Source: Pseudoalteromonas sp. T1lg75
Lineage (GTDB): Bacteria; Pseudomonadota; Gammaproteobacteria; Enterobacterales; Alteromonadaceae
NCBI RefSeq assembly: GCF_002964705.1
Contig: NZ_PQCD01000033.1
Coordinates: forward strand, 590,565 to 654,564
DNA length: 64,000 nucleotides
Direction of reading: 5' to 3'
Positions 19,586 to 28,352 of this stretch are shown here, in pieces (position 1 is the stretch's first letter; each line of letters starts with the position of its first letter). The translations under genes and the position numbers were made by a program. The notes under the pieces were generated by a model. It was not told the DNA's origin. It saw only the letters and a program-made list of their open reading frames with translations, and did not search any database.

Positions 19586-20485
19586 TTACTCCATCATTTT
19601 CTCAATGGGCATCACCAGAATGGAATTGGCGCCGAGTGCTTTTAGCGACTCCATGGTTTCCCAAAACAGAGTTTCGCTGCTGACCATGTGTAAGGCCACA
19701 TACTCTTCGCTGCCGGCTAAGGCCAGCAGGGTAGGTTGACCGGTGCCGGGTAACAGGGCACAGACCTCATCAAGCTTGGCCTTGGGGGCGTGCATCATGA
19801 TGTACTTGCTTTCTTTTGCTTGTTTTACACCGCGCAGGCGGGGCATCAGCTTATCGATGAGCGCCAGTTTTTCGCTATCCTGGAGTGCTTCATTTTGGAT
19901 TAGGCAAGCGTTGGACTCTAAAATGGTGTCGCCCTGCATCAGACCATTGGCCTCCAGGGTGGCGCCAGTAGAAACCAGATCGCAAATGGCATCGGCGAGA
20001 CCGGCGCGCGGGGCGACTTCGACCGAGCCGGTCAACATCACCACGCTGGCATCAATGTTTTCACGCTCCAGGTACTTACTGAGGATCTCAGGGTAAGTGG
20101 TGGCAATGCGTTTACCGGCGAACCAGGATTTATCTTGTTGACCCAGCTCCTGGGGCCAGGCCAGGGCCAGACGGCAGTAACCAAAATCGAGCTTAGCCAG
20201 TTTTTTCACCGTGCCTTCGTTGCCACTACGGGCGCGTTCAGCCTGGACTTCTTCAAGGACGTTTTCGCCGACGATGCCCAAGTCACAGACACCATCCAGA
20301 ACCAGTCCGGGAATATCGTCATCGCGCACGCGCAGTACATCGATAGGCATATTGGTGGCGTGGGCGATAAGACGTTGTTCGCGTAGGTTTAATTTAACGC
20401 CTAGTTGCTTAAGCAGGTTTTGGCAGTCTTTGGACAAGCGCCCTGATTTTTGGATTGCGATACGTAAACGGTTGGTGTTGCTCAT
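19586..20485 (-). CDS. hisG: ATP phosphoribosyltransferase HisG (long form)
   Basis: 299 residues, the hexameric long form with a C-terminal regulatory ACT-like domain, so no HisZ is needed. Visible: [66 protein letters not shown] (PRPP-binding loop). It commits ATP and PRPP to histidine synthesis and is normally feedback-inhibited by His. First structural gene; the hisL leader and attenuator lie immediately upstream. Confidence 0.98.
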   Translation of the reverse strand: MSNTNRLRIAIQKSGRLSKDCQNLLKQLGVKLNLREQRLIAHATNMPIDVLRVRDDDIPGLVLDGVCDLGIVGENVLEEVQAERARSGNEGTVKKLAKLDFGYCRLALAWPQELGQQDKSWFAGKRIATTYPEILSKYLERENIDASVVMLTGSVEVAPRAGLADAICDLVSTGATLEANGLMQGDTILESNACLIQNEALQDSEKLALIDKLMPRLRGVKQAKESKYIMMHAPKAKLDEVCALLPGTGQPTLLALAGSEEYVALHMVSSETLFWETMESLKALGANSILVMPIEKMME

Positions 20486-20501
20486 AATTCATTTCCTAAG
20501 T

Positions 20502-20534
20502 TAAAAAACTAAAAACCCCGAGGGATCCTCGGGG
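20502..20534 (-). terminator. his operon attenuator terminator
   Basis: On the minus strand an 8-bp GC stem (CCCCGAGG / CCTCGGGG, loop ATC) is followed by TTTTTAGTTTTTT. It lies between the hisL leader peptide and hisG, where transcription attenuation would act: when charged tRNA-His is plentiful the ribosome finishes hisL and this hairpin forms. The region between leader and terminator (20535-20609) holds the GC-rich segments that could make the alternative structure. Confidence 0.9.
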
Positions 20535-20609
20535 CGAAAATGAATCTGGTTTTTTAGTCGCGCCGGAGGTTCCTTTTAGGAATAACCCCCCAGCGAAATA
20601 CCTGACAGG

Positions 20610-20660
20610 CTATTCGTGGATGTGATGATGATGATGAATAGTTGTCAGTGTATAAGTCAT
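20610..20660 (-). CDS. hisL: his operon leader peptide HisL
   Basis: A 16-codon open frame, MTYTLTTIHHHHHIHE, ending in TAG. It has six His codons out of eight near its end (five consecutive), the hallmark of a ribosome-mediated His sensor, and resembles the enteric HisL peptides. It is 125 nt upstream of hisG with the attenuator hairpin between. A weak sigma70-like promoter (TTGCAA, TATCTA on the minus strand around 20710-20740) is possible but the spacing is poor. Confidence 0.92.
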   Translation of the reverse strand: MTYTLTTIHHHHHIHE

Positions 20661-20834
20661 GTTTGCGCTCGTGTTGTTGCTAAACTGAAATAAGATGATT
20701 AAGTTCGTTTATAGATAAACACAGAGTTTGCATTCATTGCAACCATTTTTTTTATTGCGTTAAAGTCTAGCCTATAACCGCCGATAATATAGTTATGAAT
20801 TAAGGTGTCGCAGCGGATAATGAGGAGTGTGAAT

Positions 20835-21056
20835 GTGGATATTATGATCCCCTTTATGGGTCGCATTACCCGTCTAGAGGTGCAACACAAGGGCGCCTTT
20901 CACGTTGCCGGGGTCAAGGATGATCAGATTGCCAAGGTGCGCAATGAGCGCAAACGACTCGGTACTAAGAGGGGCCAAGAAACCTTTGTAGATGATGGCG
21001 TTACGGGAGCGGAGCAAGGCAAGGACAGTCCTCCTCGCCTTGATGTATGGGCTTAG
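20835..21056 (+). CDS. small conserved-looking protein, unknown function
   Basis: A 73-codon frame starting at GTG 20835 with AGGAG exactly 7 nt upstream. The product begins with an Ile/Met/Phe stretch (MDIMIPFMGRITRLEVQHKG) and continues as a charged, probably soluble tail rich in Lys, Arg and Asp. The good ribosome-binding site, the well-placed stop 7 nt before the convergent lipoprotein gene, and coding-like codon use support a real gene; I do not recognise a family. The opposite-strand frame over the same bases lacks a ribosome site. Confidence 0.5.
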   Translation: MDIMIPFMGRITRLEVQHKGAFHVAGVKDDQIAKVRNERKRLGTKRGQETFVDDGVTGAEQGKDSPPRLDVWA

Positions 21057-21063
21057 CTGGCGC

Positions 21064-21465
21064 CTAGAAGTACAGGTGCTCCTTGATTTCACCGGCCACT
21101 TTAATTTCACATTTGTCGCCAGATTTTTGCTGTGAGGCTTGGATCATGCCGGCTATCATACCAAACTTGCCGCCACGCTCTTGTAATACAGAGCCAAAGT
21201 AGCAATAGCTGCTGATATCTTCACCTTGATAATCCGTACTTAGGTTTAGCGTCGGAGTATAGGGAGCGAAGCGACCTTTCATTACCGGCTCACCATTAAT
21301 GCTCAGTTCCAAATGATTTTTATCGACGTTGTAGATGCCGCCAAAGGTCATGTCGGTGCCGTTGATGGTGACGACTTTTTCTTGCGCTACACGCGGGGGC
21401 GTACTGCCACAACCGGCTAAAGTCATCACGGCCGCAAGGGTGCAGGTTAAGGTAACTTTGTTCAT
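21064..21465 (-). CDS. small lipoprotein, unknown function
   Basis: 133 residues. Lipoprotein signal peptide with lipobox LAGC at about residue 19 (VMTLAGCGSTPPR). The mature part looks like a small beta-rich domain with two further Cys (SYCYFGS and DKCEIKV) and a Gly/Met segment GGKFGMIAGMIQAS. It is probably an outer-membrane-facing lipoprotein. Convergent with the small gene on its right side; no operon partner. Family not recognised. Confidence 0.8.
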   Translation of the reverse strand: MNKVTLTCTLAAVMTLAGCGSTPPRVAQEKVVTINGTDMTFGGIYNVDKNHLELSINGEPVMKGRFAPYTPTLNLSTDYQGEDISSYCYFGSVLQERGGKFGMIAGMIQASQQKSGDKCEIKVAGEIKEHLYF

Positions 21466-21635
21466 AGATAAATCCTTTTAGTTCATGCTTTTAGTTCTTA
21501 AAGAGAACGCGCGATAGACTACACAAAAATAGGTACAAAGCCAAGGCTTGATGTGCAAGTTGGAGTCGCTTTAATTTTCGGCTATGATCGGCGCCTATTT
21601 CCTGTCTTCTTTGGCGCCGTGATCCTAATCCTACT

Positions 21636-23546
21636 ATGAGCATAGAGCAGCTTTTTTCACCCACCGGCCCGTTGGCATTGGCCTTTAAAGGCTATCGCCC
21701 CCGCCAAGCGCAAATTGATATGGCCAAGGTGTGCGACTTGGCCCTCAAAAATGCCGAGCAGGTCGTGGTGGAAGCCGAAACCGGCACCGGAAAAACCTTT
21801 GCTTATTTGTTGCCAGCGCTCACTAATAAGGGCAAATACATTATTTCCACGGGCTCGAAGGCGCTGCAAGAGCAGTTGTATCACCGCGATTTACCCACTG
21901 TGTATAAGGCTCTCGGCAGTGCCAAGAAAAAAGCCCTGCTCAAGGGACGCAGCAACTATGTGTGTCACTATCGTCTTAACCAGCATGTGGCCCACGTACC
22001 CAGTGATGACACGGATATCATGCATCAACTGGCCATGGTGGCTAAATTCGCCGGCGAAACCCGCAGTGGCGATATTGCCGACTGCCCGGGAATAGAAGAC
22101 GATGCCAAGGTGTTGCCCTACGTGACGTCCACGGCGGATAATTGCCTGGGTAAAGAATGCCCGGATTTTGATGCCTGCTTTATTCGTAAAGCCCGTTTAC
22201 GTGCCGCCGAGGCCGATATTGTGGTAATTAACCACCACCTGTTTTTCGCCGATATGGCGGTGAAAGAAAGTGGCTTTGCCGAGTTGTTGCCCGGCGCCGA
22301 TGGCTATATTTTTGACGAGGCGCATCAGTTGGCGGACATCGCCAGCGATTATTTTGGCGAGAGCGTCTCAAGTAAAAAGGTGTTTGCTTTTATCACCGAC
22401 GCCCGCATGCTTTATCGCACCGAACTGCGCGATATGCTGCAACTGGGTAAAACCCTTGATAAGCTTGAAGCGGCGACCATGGATTTGCGCCTGCAACTGC
22501 CACATGAAGGCGGTCGCGGTGACTGGCGTCAGGCGCTGAGCAGCAAGCCCCTATGCGACGCCGTACATAGAGTTAGTAAAGATCTGCAGTTTTTAAACCA
22601 GGTACTTAAGCTCGGCTTGGAACGCAGCGAGCTGGTGGAGCCGCTGTTAGAGAGGCTGATGAGCCTAATAGCACAATTCGAGCGGGTGTTCGATGTTGCC
22701 CCGAGCGGCTATAGCTATTGGTATGAGGCCAGCCGCCGCCATGTCAGTATTCATATTACGCCTTTGAATATTGCCGCCAAGTTTAAAGCAATGCTGGCCG
22801 AACGTGAGGCCGGTTTTGTGTTTACTTCAGCAACGCTGTCGGTTAACAACAGCCTGTCGCACTTTAGCGATGCTTTGGGATTGTCCCCGGCGCATCAGTT
22901 GATGCTGGCCAGCCCTTTCGACTATCAGCAACAGGCGCTATTTTGTTTACCGCGCTATCTACCGCCTGCGAATTCCCCGGAAATGCCACGGGCCTTGGTG
23001 GGGATTTGTCAGCAGGTTATTAAAGCGGCCCAGGGCCGTTGCTTCTTGCTTTTTACCTCGTATCGAGTGATGTACATGGTGGCCGAGGTGCTATGCCAGC
23101 AAATGGAGTATCCGGTGTTTGTTCAGGGGCAGATGTCGAAGCGTTTGTTGCTGGAGCGTTTTACCCGTCATGGCAATGCGGTATTAATGGGGACCGCCTC
23201 TTTTTGGGAGGGGGTGGACGTGCGCGGCAGTGCGTTGAGCTGTGTGGTGATAGACAAGCTGCCCTTTGTCGCGCCGGATGATCCACTGTTACAAGCGCGA
23301 ATGCAAGAGTGCGAACATGGCGGCGGCGATCCCTTTGCACAGATCCAATTGCCGCGGGCGGTGATCGCCTTAAAACAAGGGGTTGGCCGCTTGATCCGTG
23401 ATAGCCAAGATCGCGGTGTTTTAGTATTATGTGACAACCGCGTCGTGACCCGAGACTATGGTCAGGTGTTTTTGCAAAGCCTGCCCAATATGCGTCGTTG
23501 TCGCGACATGAACCAAGTGACCGCCTTTTTACAGACAATAGAGTAA
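21636..23546 (+). CDS. yoaA: ATP-dependent DNA helicase YoaA (DinG/XPD-like)
   Basis: 636 residues, the same length as E. coli YoaA. Superfamily 2 XPD/DinG helicase: Walker A in VVEAETGTGKTFAYLLPAL, the iron-sulfur cysteines (Cys in SNYVCHYRL, then three in NCLGKECPDFDACF), DEAH box in YIFDEAHQLADIA, motif III FTSATL, motif V/VI in GTASFWEGVDVRG and QGVGRLIRDSQDRGVL. YoaA helps clear replication-blocking lesions in E. coli, partnering with HolC. The gene is followed 2 nt later by tsaB, an arrangement conserved in many gammaproteobacteria. Confidence 0.95.
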   Translation: MSIEQLFSPTGPLALAFKGYRPRQAQIDMAKVCDLALKNAEQVVVEAETGTGKTFAYLLPALTNKGKYIISTGSKALQEQLYHRDLPTVYKALGSAKKKALLKGRSNYVCHYRLNQHVAHVPSDDTDIMHQLAMVAKFAGETRSGDIADCPGIEDDAKVLPYVTSTADNCLGKECPDFDACFIRKARLRAAEADIVVINHHLFFADMAVKESGFAELLPGADGYIFDEAHQLADIASDYFGESVSSKKVFAFITDARMLYRTELRDMLQLGKTLDKLEAATMDLRLQLPHEGGRGDWRQALSSKPLCDAVHRVSKDLQFLNQVLKLGLERSELVEPLLERLMSLIAQFERVFDVAPSGYSYWYEASRRHVSIHITPLNIAAKFKAMLAEREAGFVFTSATLSVNNSLSHFSDALGLSPAHQLMLASPFDYQQQALFCLPRYLPPANSPEMPRALVGICQQVIKAAQGRCFLLFTSYRVMYMVAEVLCQQMEYPVFVQGQMSKRLLLERFTRHGNAVLMGTASFWEGVDVRGSALSCVVIDKLPFVAPDDPLLQARMQECEHGGGDPFAQIQLPRAVIALKQGVGRLIRDSQDRGVLVLCDNRVVTRDYGQVFLQSLPNMRRCRDMNQVTAFLQTIE

Positions 23547-23548
23547 CT

Positions 23549-24235
23549 ATGAGCCAAACCATCCTAGCCCTTGACGCCTCAACCGAAGCCTTATCGCTTG
23601 CCTTAATGCATCAGGATAAACTCTATCACTTTTTTGATGTCTGCCCGCAGCAGCACAGTCAGCGTATTCTCGATGAAATCGATGCGTTATTAACGCAGGC
23701 AAATTGCGATATTCAAGATGTGGATGTGATTGGTTATTGTCAGGGACCCGGCAGTTTTACCGGGGTTCGTATTAGCGTTTCCGTTGCTCAGGGCCTGGCT
23801 TTTGCCACTAACACTCCGGTGATTGGCGTTTCCTCTTTGGCCATGATGGCACAGCAGGCTATTAGCGAGCGCGGTGCCAGCACTGTCTTGGCCGCCATCG
23901 ATGCACGTATGGGTGAGGTGTATCTGGGTGCCTATGAGGCAAAGGAAGGTTTAGCTCAGTTAGTTGGCGAGCAGCAGGTGCTTGAACCTAGCGCCGTTAC
24001 CAGCCCGTTTGGCGCCGCGGTGGCCGTGGGCACGGGGTGGCAAACCTACCCTGAGATGGCCGACGGGCTGAGCCAGGTTCAGGTGGATAAGGAGATTACC
24101 TTGCCGGACAGTCGCTACATGCTGCCGCTGTTGGCACGCGAATTTGCCCGGGGCAATGTGGCCGATGCGGCCTCGGCGCAGCCAGTGTATGTGCGCGATA
24201 CGGTAACCTGGAAAAAACTACCGGGTCGGGAATAA
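23549..24235 (+). CDS. tsaB: tRNA t6A threonylcarbamoyl transfer protein TsaB
   Basis: 228 residues, ASKHA-fold: ILALDASTEALSLAL at the N terminus, CQGPGSFTGVRISVSVAQGLA (phosphate-like loop) and VLAAIDARMGEVYLG. TsaB is the dimerisation partner of TsaD in making N6-threonylcarbamoyladenosine at position 37 of ANN-decoding tRNAs; it is essential in E. coli. I place the start at ATG 23549, two nt after the yoaA stop, because the family begins there (SQTILALDAS). Confidence 0.95.
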   Translation: MSQTILALDASTEALSLALMHQDKLYHFFDVCPQQHSQRILDEIDALLTQANCDIQDVDVIGYCQGPGSFTGVRISVSVAQGLAFATNTPVIGVSSLAMMAQQAISERGASTVLAAIDARMGEVYLGAYEAKEGLAQLVGEQQVLEPSAVTSPFGAAVAVGTGWQTYPEMADGLSQVQVDKEITLPDSRYMLPLLAREFARGNVADAASAQPVYVRDTVTWKKLPGRE

Positions 24236-24297
24236 ACATTGCGCTTAGCGGTGCTTTGTATCACACTAAAACAGTGTCTTTTGTCATTAGCTAACCT

Positions 24298-24582
24298 ATG
24301 TCTATTCGTCGAATTAGCCAAGCTCCAGCCGGTGCGCCTCAGGTTCATGCCCAGGCGCGCAGCGACAAGGTGGTGCGGGAAACCAGCGCCGAGCCTCGCG
24401 GCGGCAAGGTTAATCACTCGGAGCACGGACGCGAGCTCGCCGAGGCGCTGTATCGGCAAACCATCTATGACCAGCCAAGAGACAGTCGCACCAGTGCAGC
24501 CATTGCCACCTATCGAGAATATGCCTTCTTGCAACGCCGCGAAGAAGTGCAGGCCATGTTACATATAAGCCTGTACGCTTAA
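24298..24582 (+). CDS. small basic/polar protein downstream of tsaB
   Basis: 94 residues from ATG 24298. The N-terminal half is low-complexity and polar (Ala, Arg, Gln, Glu), the C-terminal half predicts helices and ends with 'YAFLQRREEVQAMLHISLYA'. A similar short C-terminal pattern (Arg-rich helix then 'ML..SLYA') occurs in small hypothetical proteins at the same place after tsaB in related genera, as far as I can recall, so I treat it as a real conserved gene. No signal peptide or membrane segment. Function unknown. Confidence 0.6.
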   Translation: MSIRRISQAPAGAPQVHAQARSDKVVRETSAEPRGGKVNHSEHGRELAEALYRQTIYDQPRDSRTSAAIATYREYAFLQRREEVQAMLHISLYA

Positions 24583-24799
24583 TACCTAGACCCGAGACTC
24601 TCCGCCCACCTTTAAAGCTGCCAATAAAAAAGGTGGGCCCTGGGCAAACTATTTATCTTCTGTTGACCAGGATAAACCACCCGCAGCCCGCCTTTTATGA
24701 ATGTACCCCAATGACAGAATACGTTGTTAAAATGTGGACAATTTTGCCATTAAGCGATACTTTATGAATTAATAAAAATAATAATAAGTTATTAATATC

Positions 24800-26884
24800 G
24801 TGCATCATCGCGTTTTTGCAGTGTTTACCCGCGGAGCTGCCAAACTAGCCGCCAATACGGTAATTTTATCGTTGCGAGAGGGGTATATAGCCCTGATCCC
24901 GTTTTTTGTAATGGCTGCCTTGGTAACCTTGGTTACACACTGGTTGAATTATGAAAAGTTGGTCGCTTCCTATGCATTTTTGAGCTCGTTCAATGTGCTG
25001 GTCTGGACCTTGTTTCCGCTGACCACCTTGCTGTCCTTTAGCTATTACCTGGCCAAAAATCTTAAACTGAATACCATAGCAGTACCTATTTTGGTGCTTA
25101 CCTGCTTTAGTGTCGCCTCAGGTTATATTTATGTGCTTGACGATGGCAGCATAGGTGTTAACAGCCGCGCCGGCGTGCTCTACACCATTTTAATCCCCAT
25201 TTTCTGTTGCTATATGATGCGCGCCATTTTACGTGCCCGCTGGTTACGGATTATGCCCGTTGGCAACATCAGTTTATTTTTGGTCAAACACCTGAATTTG
25301 ATATTGCCGTATATGTTGGTGGTGTCAGCCACCTTTACGCTATTTCCCCTCGTTGATTGGTTACTGGGTCAAGCATTGGCGGTATTTAATGAGCAGCATG
25401 CGCTTTTGAGCAGCGGCGAGAAGCTCACCATACAGCTCCTGGGCTCGCATCTATTATGGTTGTTCGGCATTCATGGCGATAATGCCTATCAAATTATAGC
25501 GACACCACAGATGAGCAACTTTCTATTGGGCTTTGGTATGGACAGCGAAAGTTATATCAATAGCTTTGTGCTGCTTGGTGGCTCCGGATGTATCTGGGGC
25601 TTAGTGATCGCCTGTCTACTGCAAGGGAAGGGCACCCATGAAGCCAGTATTGCCCGGCTTAGTTCGCCGCTGGCGCTGTTTAATCTCAGCGAGATCATGG
25701 TTTATGCCCTACCCATAGTGTTTAATCCCTATTTGCTATTGCCCTTTATTATCACCCCTTTAATTAATGCCTTGCTTAGTAACCTTGTTATAAGTCAGGG
25801 CTGGATAAGTGTGGTCGCAGGGGCGGATATTCCCTGGTTTACTCCGGTGTTTATTAGTGGTTATGTGGCCACCGATAGTCTTATCGGTGTACTCTGGCAG
25901 GCGCTGCTTATCGGCCTAAGTACCCTGATGTATCTGCCCTTTGTAAAGGCCAACAGAGAACATAATATCAGTGGTCGCCAACTGGATATGCTGGTCAAAC
26001 GGGTGAGTGCCGGACGCCAGTTAGAACGACAGGCAGAAGCGCAATTTGCCAAGCGAGACAGTCAAAAAATAGCCGAGCAAAAGCGCCTGAACGAGGTGAT
26101 TGAAACCCTAAAAGAGGGCGCCTTATGCCTGTACTATCAACCCAAGGTTTGTAAAAAAACCAAGCGTATTCTCGGTTTTGAGGCGCTGCTACGTCATAAG
26201 CGCAGTGATGGTACCATTGTCAGCCCCTGGTTTATTGATGTATTGGAGCGGTTTCAAATGATGGATGTGGTCGATAGCTTTGTTATTGACCAGTTGGAGC
26301 TCGACCTGCAGCAATTTCATCGTCATCAACTGGTGCCGAAAATCAGTTTTAACATTTCTCCGCGTAATCTCATTAACCGCCGCTATAAGCGTGTGATCCG
26401 CGCTTTCAGTAAGTTTCCGGATCAGGTTGAAGTAGAGATTCTGGAGTCCTCATATGCCGACGATTTTAGCCGCACCCAGGAGATAGTTGCTAAGTTACGA
26501 AGTGAAGGGATCCGCTGTGCGGTGGATGATTTCGGTACCGGCTATTCCTGCTTGAGCCTTCTTAGTAAGCTTAACGTCGATACCATCAAATTCGATCGCA
26601 GCCTGTTACCCAGTGATGAACATGATCCGGCAACCATCTTGTATCAAAGCCTGACGCAAATGTGCCATCAGTTGGGTTTTGAGGTGGTGGCAGAAGGCAT
26701 TGAGTCGGACTTTCATGCCGACTTTATTACGCCCTTACCGATTTCCCAGTTACAGGGCTATTACTTTGATCATCCTTTGACTCTTGAGCAGGCAATCCGT
26801 AAGTTTGCCGATCAGGGCCTGGATACCATAGTACAGATAAATCGGGATTTACCTGTTGCCAACAGTAAAAAAGCCGCTCAATGA
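24800..26884 (+). CDS. PTS EIIC-like membrane domain fused to EAL c-di-GMP phosphodiesterase
   Basis: 694 residues. Residues about 25-375 are an EIIC sugar-permease domain of the lactose/cellobiose type with some ten hydrophobic helices and the family motif FGIHGDNAYQI, plus ADIPWFTPVFISGY. A coiled linker (about 385-430) leads to an EAL domain: GFEALLRHKRSDG, FNISPRNL, VEILESSY, CAVDDFGTGYSCLSLL, DTIKFDRSLL, VVAEGIES and LQGYYFDHPL. All metal and catalytic acidic positions appear kept, so hydrolysis of c-di-GMP to pGpG is likely. There is no EIIA or EIIB domain, so the permease part is probably a sensor rather than a transporter. GTG start with no clear Shine-Dalgarno. Confidence 0.88.
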   Translation: MHHRVFAVFTRGAAKLAANTVILSLREGYIALIPFFVMAALVTLVTHWLNYEKLVASYAFLSSFNVLVWTLFPLTTLLSFSYYLAKNLKLNTIAVPILVLTCFSVASGYIYVLDDGSIGVNSRAGVLYTILIPIFCCYMMRAILRARWLRIMPVGNISLFLVKHLNLILPYMLVVSATFTLFPLVDWLLGQALAVFNEQHALLSSGEKLTIQLLGSHLLWLFGIHGDNAYQIIATPQMSNFLLGFGMDSESYINSFVLLGGSGCIWGLVIACLLQGKGTHEASIARLSSPLALFNLSEIMVYALPIVFNPYLLLPFIITPLINALLSNLVISQGWISVVAGADIPWFTPVFISGYVATDSLIGVLWQALLIGLSTLMYLPFVKANREHNISGRQLDMLVKRVSAGRQLERQAEAQFAKRDSQKIAEQKRLNEVIETLKEGALCLYYQPKVCKKTKRILGFEALLRHKRSDGTIVSPWFIDVLERFQMMDVVDSFVIDQLELDLQQFHRHQLVPKISFNISPRNLINRRYKRVIRAFSKFPDQVEVEILESSYADDFSRTQEIVAKLRSEGIRCAVDDFGTGYSCLSLLSKLNVDTIKFDRSLLPSDEHDPATILYQSLTQMCHQLGFEVVAEGIESDFHADFITPLPISQLQGYYFDHPLTLEQAIRKFADQGLDTIVQINRDLPVANSKKAAQ

Positions 26885-26893
26885 GCGGCTTTT
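26867..26893. terminator. bidirectional terminator overlapping the EAL gene stop codon
   Basis: Stem gccgctc / gagcggc (26873-26889), preceded by six A and followed by four T. The TGA stop codon of the EIIC-EAL gene lies in the loop and 3' arm. On the minus strand it can also end the alkaline phosphatase transcript, which stops 86 nt away. Confidence 0.75.
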
Positions 26894-26978
26894 GAGTCTT
26901 CAGTTTTCAGTAGGGTTGTTAAACTATGTTAACAAGCAGGTTCAACAGTAACCCAATATTGCTGAGATATCAACTTTG

Positions 26979-28271
26979 TTATTGTTTGTTAATAAAAGAT
27001 ATTAACTTTGTGGCGATATCGACGTTATTTTGTGAGCCGATAAACTGCTCATAACCCATACCATGGGCAAACACCTGCACGTCTATGGCGGTGTGGCCGG
27101 AGGTTGTCCAGCCGGTGAAGCTGGCTTCATTGATGAGCTTTTTAACCGCTAAAACCAGGGCCTCTTCATCCACTTGTTTTGCCTGTGTAAGTAACACTTC
27201 ACGCTCCTTGGTATAGGCTAGGCCGCTATTGCTTTGCCATTGCTCTTGCATGTTGTCACTGGCCATAAGACGCTCGGCAATCACTTCGGCGGTTGCCTGC
27301 ACACCCTTAACCACATCCGCCTGCCATTTATACTGGCCTTGGGCGCCTATGGTTAAACCACCCGTAGAGTGATCCGCGGTGACCACGAGTAACGTGTCGG
27401 GATGCTTGGCGATAAAGTCCTTAGCGACCTTGATGGCCTCGGCAAAGTCATGCATCTCAGCCATAGCGCAGGCGATATCATTGGCGTGGCCACACCAGTC
27501 GATCTGGCTGCCTTCGATCATCACGAAAAATGGTTTTTCATTCTGCTCTAACAAAGAAAGTGCCTTGCGGGTCATCTTGGTCAGGCGTTCGGGATCGCTA
27601 TCCAGGGCGAAGGGCAGGCCCTTGGCAGCGTATAAGCCAATGGCCGGAACCTGTTCAATTTGTTCAAGTTGGGCCAAGCTGTCACTGTACTGATAACCGG
27701 CGGCGATAAACTCGTTGACTAAGTTTCTATCTTCGCGGATAAAGTATTGGGTGCCGCCACCGAGCATAAGATCAACGGGTAGTTTGCCATTGATTTTATT
27801 ATCGATATAGTCGTTGGCTATGTCGTCGTAGTTGCCGCGCGCTTCGTTATGGGCAGCAAAGCTTGCCGGAGTCGCATGGTTGATTTGCGAGGTGGCCACC
27901 AGGGCTGTGGTCATGCCCTTTTCTTTAGCGATCTCAAGCATGGTTTTTAATTTTTGTTTTTCGCCATCGACGGCAATGGCGCCGTTATAGCTTTTGGTCG
28001 CTGTCGCTAAGGCGGTGGCACCAGCGGCGGAGTCGGTAACTATGGTGTCATCATCCGGGTAGGTATGAGCCATGCCGGTGAGCATAGAATCAAAGACGGT
28101 GCTTTCAACTACGGCGGTGTTTGGATCGTCTTGGTAATAGCGATATGCAGAGGTATAGGCAGGTCCCATGCCATCGCCAATCATGTATATTATATTTTTG
28201 GGTGTTGGCGCATTCGCACTGGCAAAAAAGCTGGCGAAGGAGAGAGTAGCCAAAGTGAATGTACGTTTCAT
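26979..28271 (-). CDS. phoA: alkaline phosphatase (PhoA family)
   Basis: 430 residues with a signal peptide ending near ASA. PhoA-family motifs are complete: NIIYMIGDGMGPAY (metal Asp), TIVTDSAAGATALAT (nucleophile Ser), NHATPASFAAHNEARG, MIEGSQIDWCGHAND, VTADHSTGG and TTSGHTAIDVQVFAHG (zinc and magnesium ligands). It hydrolyses phosphomonoesters in the periplasm. It stands alone. I looked for a Pho box in its upstream gap and found no 11-nt repeat of TGTCA, only weak half-sites, so its control is open even though another gene in this window carries a convincing box. Confidence 0.94.
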   Translation of the reverse strand: MKRTFTLATLSFASFFASANAPTPKNIIYMIGDGMGPAYTSAYRYYQDDPNTAVVESTVFDSMLTGMAHTYPDDDTIVTDSAAGATALATATKSYNGAIAVDGEKQKLKTMLEIAKEKGMTTALVATSQINHATPASFAAHNEARGNYDDIANDYIDNKINGKLPVDLMLGGGTQYFIREDRNLVNEFIAAGYQYSDSLAQLEQIEQVPAIGLYAAKGLPFALDSDPERLTKMTRKALSLLEQNEKPFFVMIEGSQIDWCGHANDIACAMAEMHDFAEAIKVAKDFIAKHPDTLLVVTADHSTGGLTIGAQGQYKWQADVVKGVQATAEVIAERLMASDNMQEQWQSNSGLAYTKEREVLLTQAKQVDEEALVLAVKKLINEASFTGWTTSGHTAIDVQVFAHGMGYEQFIGSQNNVDIATKLISFINKQ

Positions 28272-28352
28272 GTCAAAGTCCTGTTGTCAGTTGCCGCCAT
28301 TCTATACCTTAGATTATGAAAATAAACCGCCTTGCGGTGAAATGGAGTTGCT

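Noticed and set aside
23161..23562. Long minus-strand frames over the yoaA 3' end
   Set aside because: Antisense to conserved helicase motifs V and VI, without ribosome sites; composition shadow of a GC-rich gene.
24583..24799. Hairpin cccaccttt...aaaggtggg before the EIIC-EAL gene as a terminator
   Set aside because: No T-run follows on either strand within range; it may be a chance inverted repeat.
28272..28352. Possible Pho box before the alkaline phosphatase gene
   Set aside because: TGTCA/TTTCA-like half-sites occur but none at 11-nt spacing; the closest pair is 21 nt apart, and no clear -10 follows.
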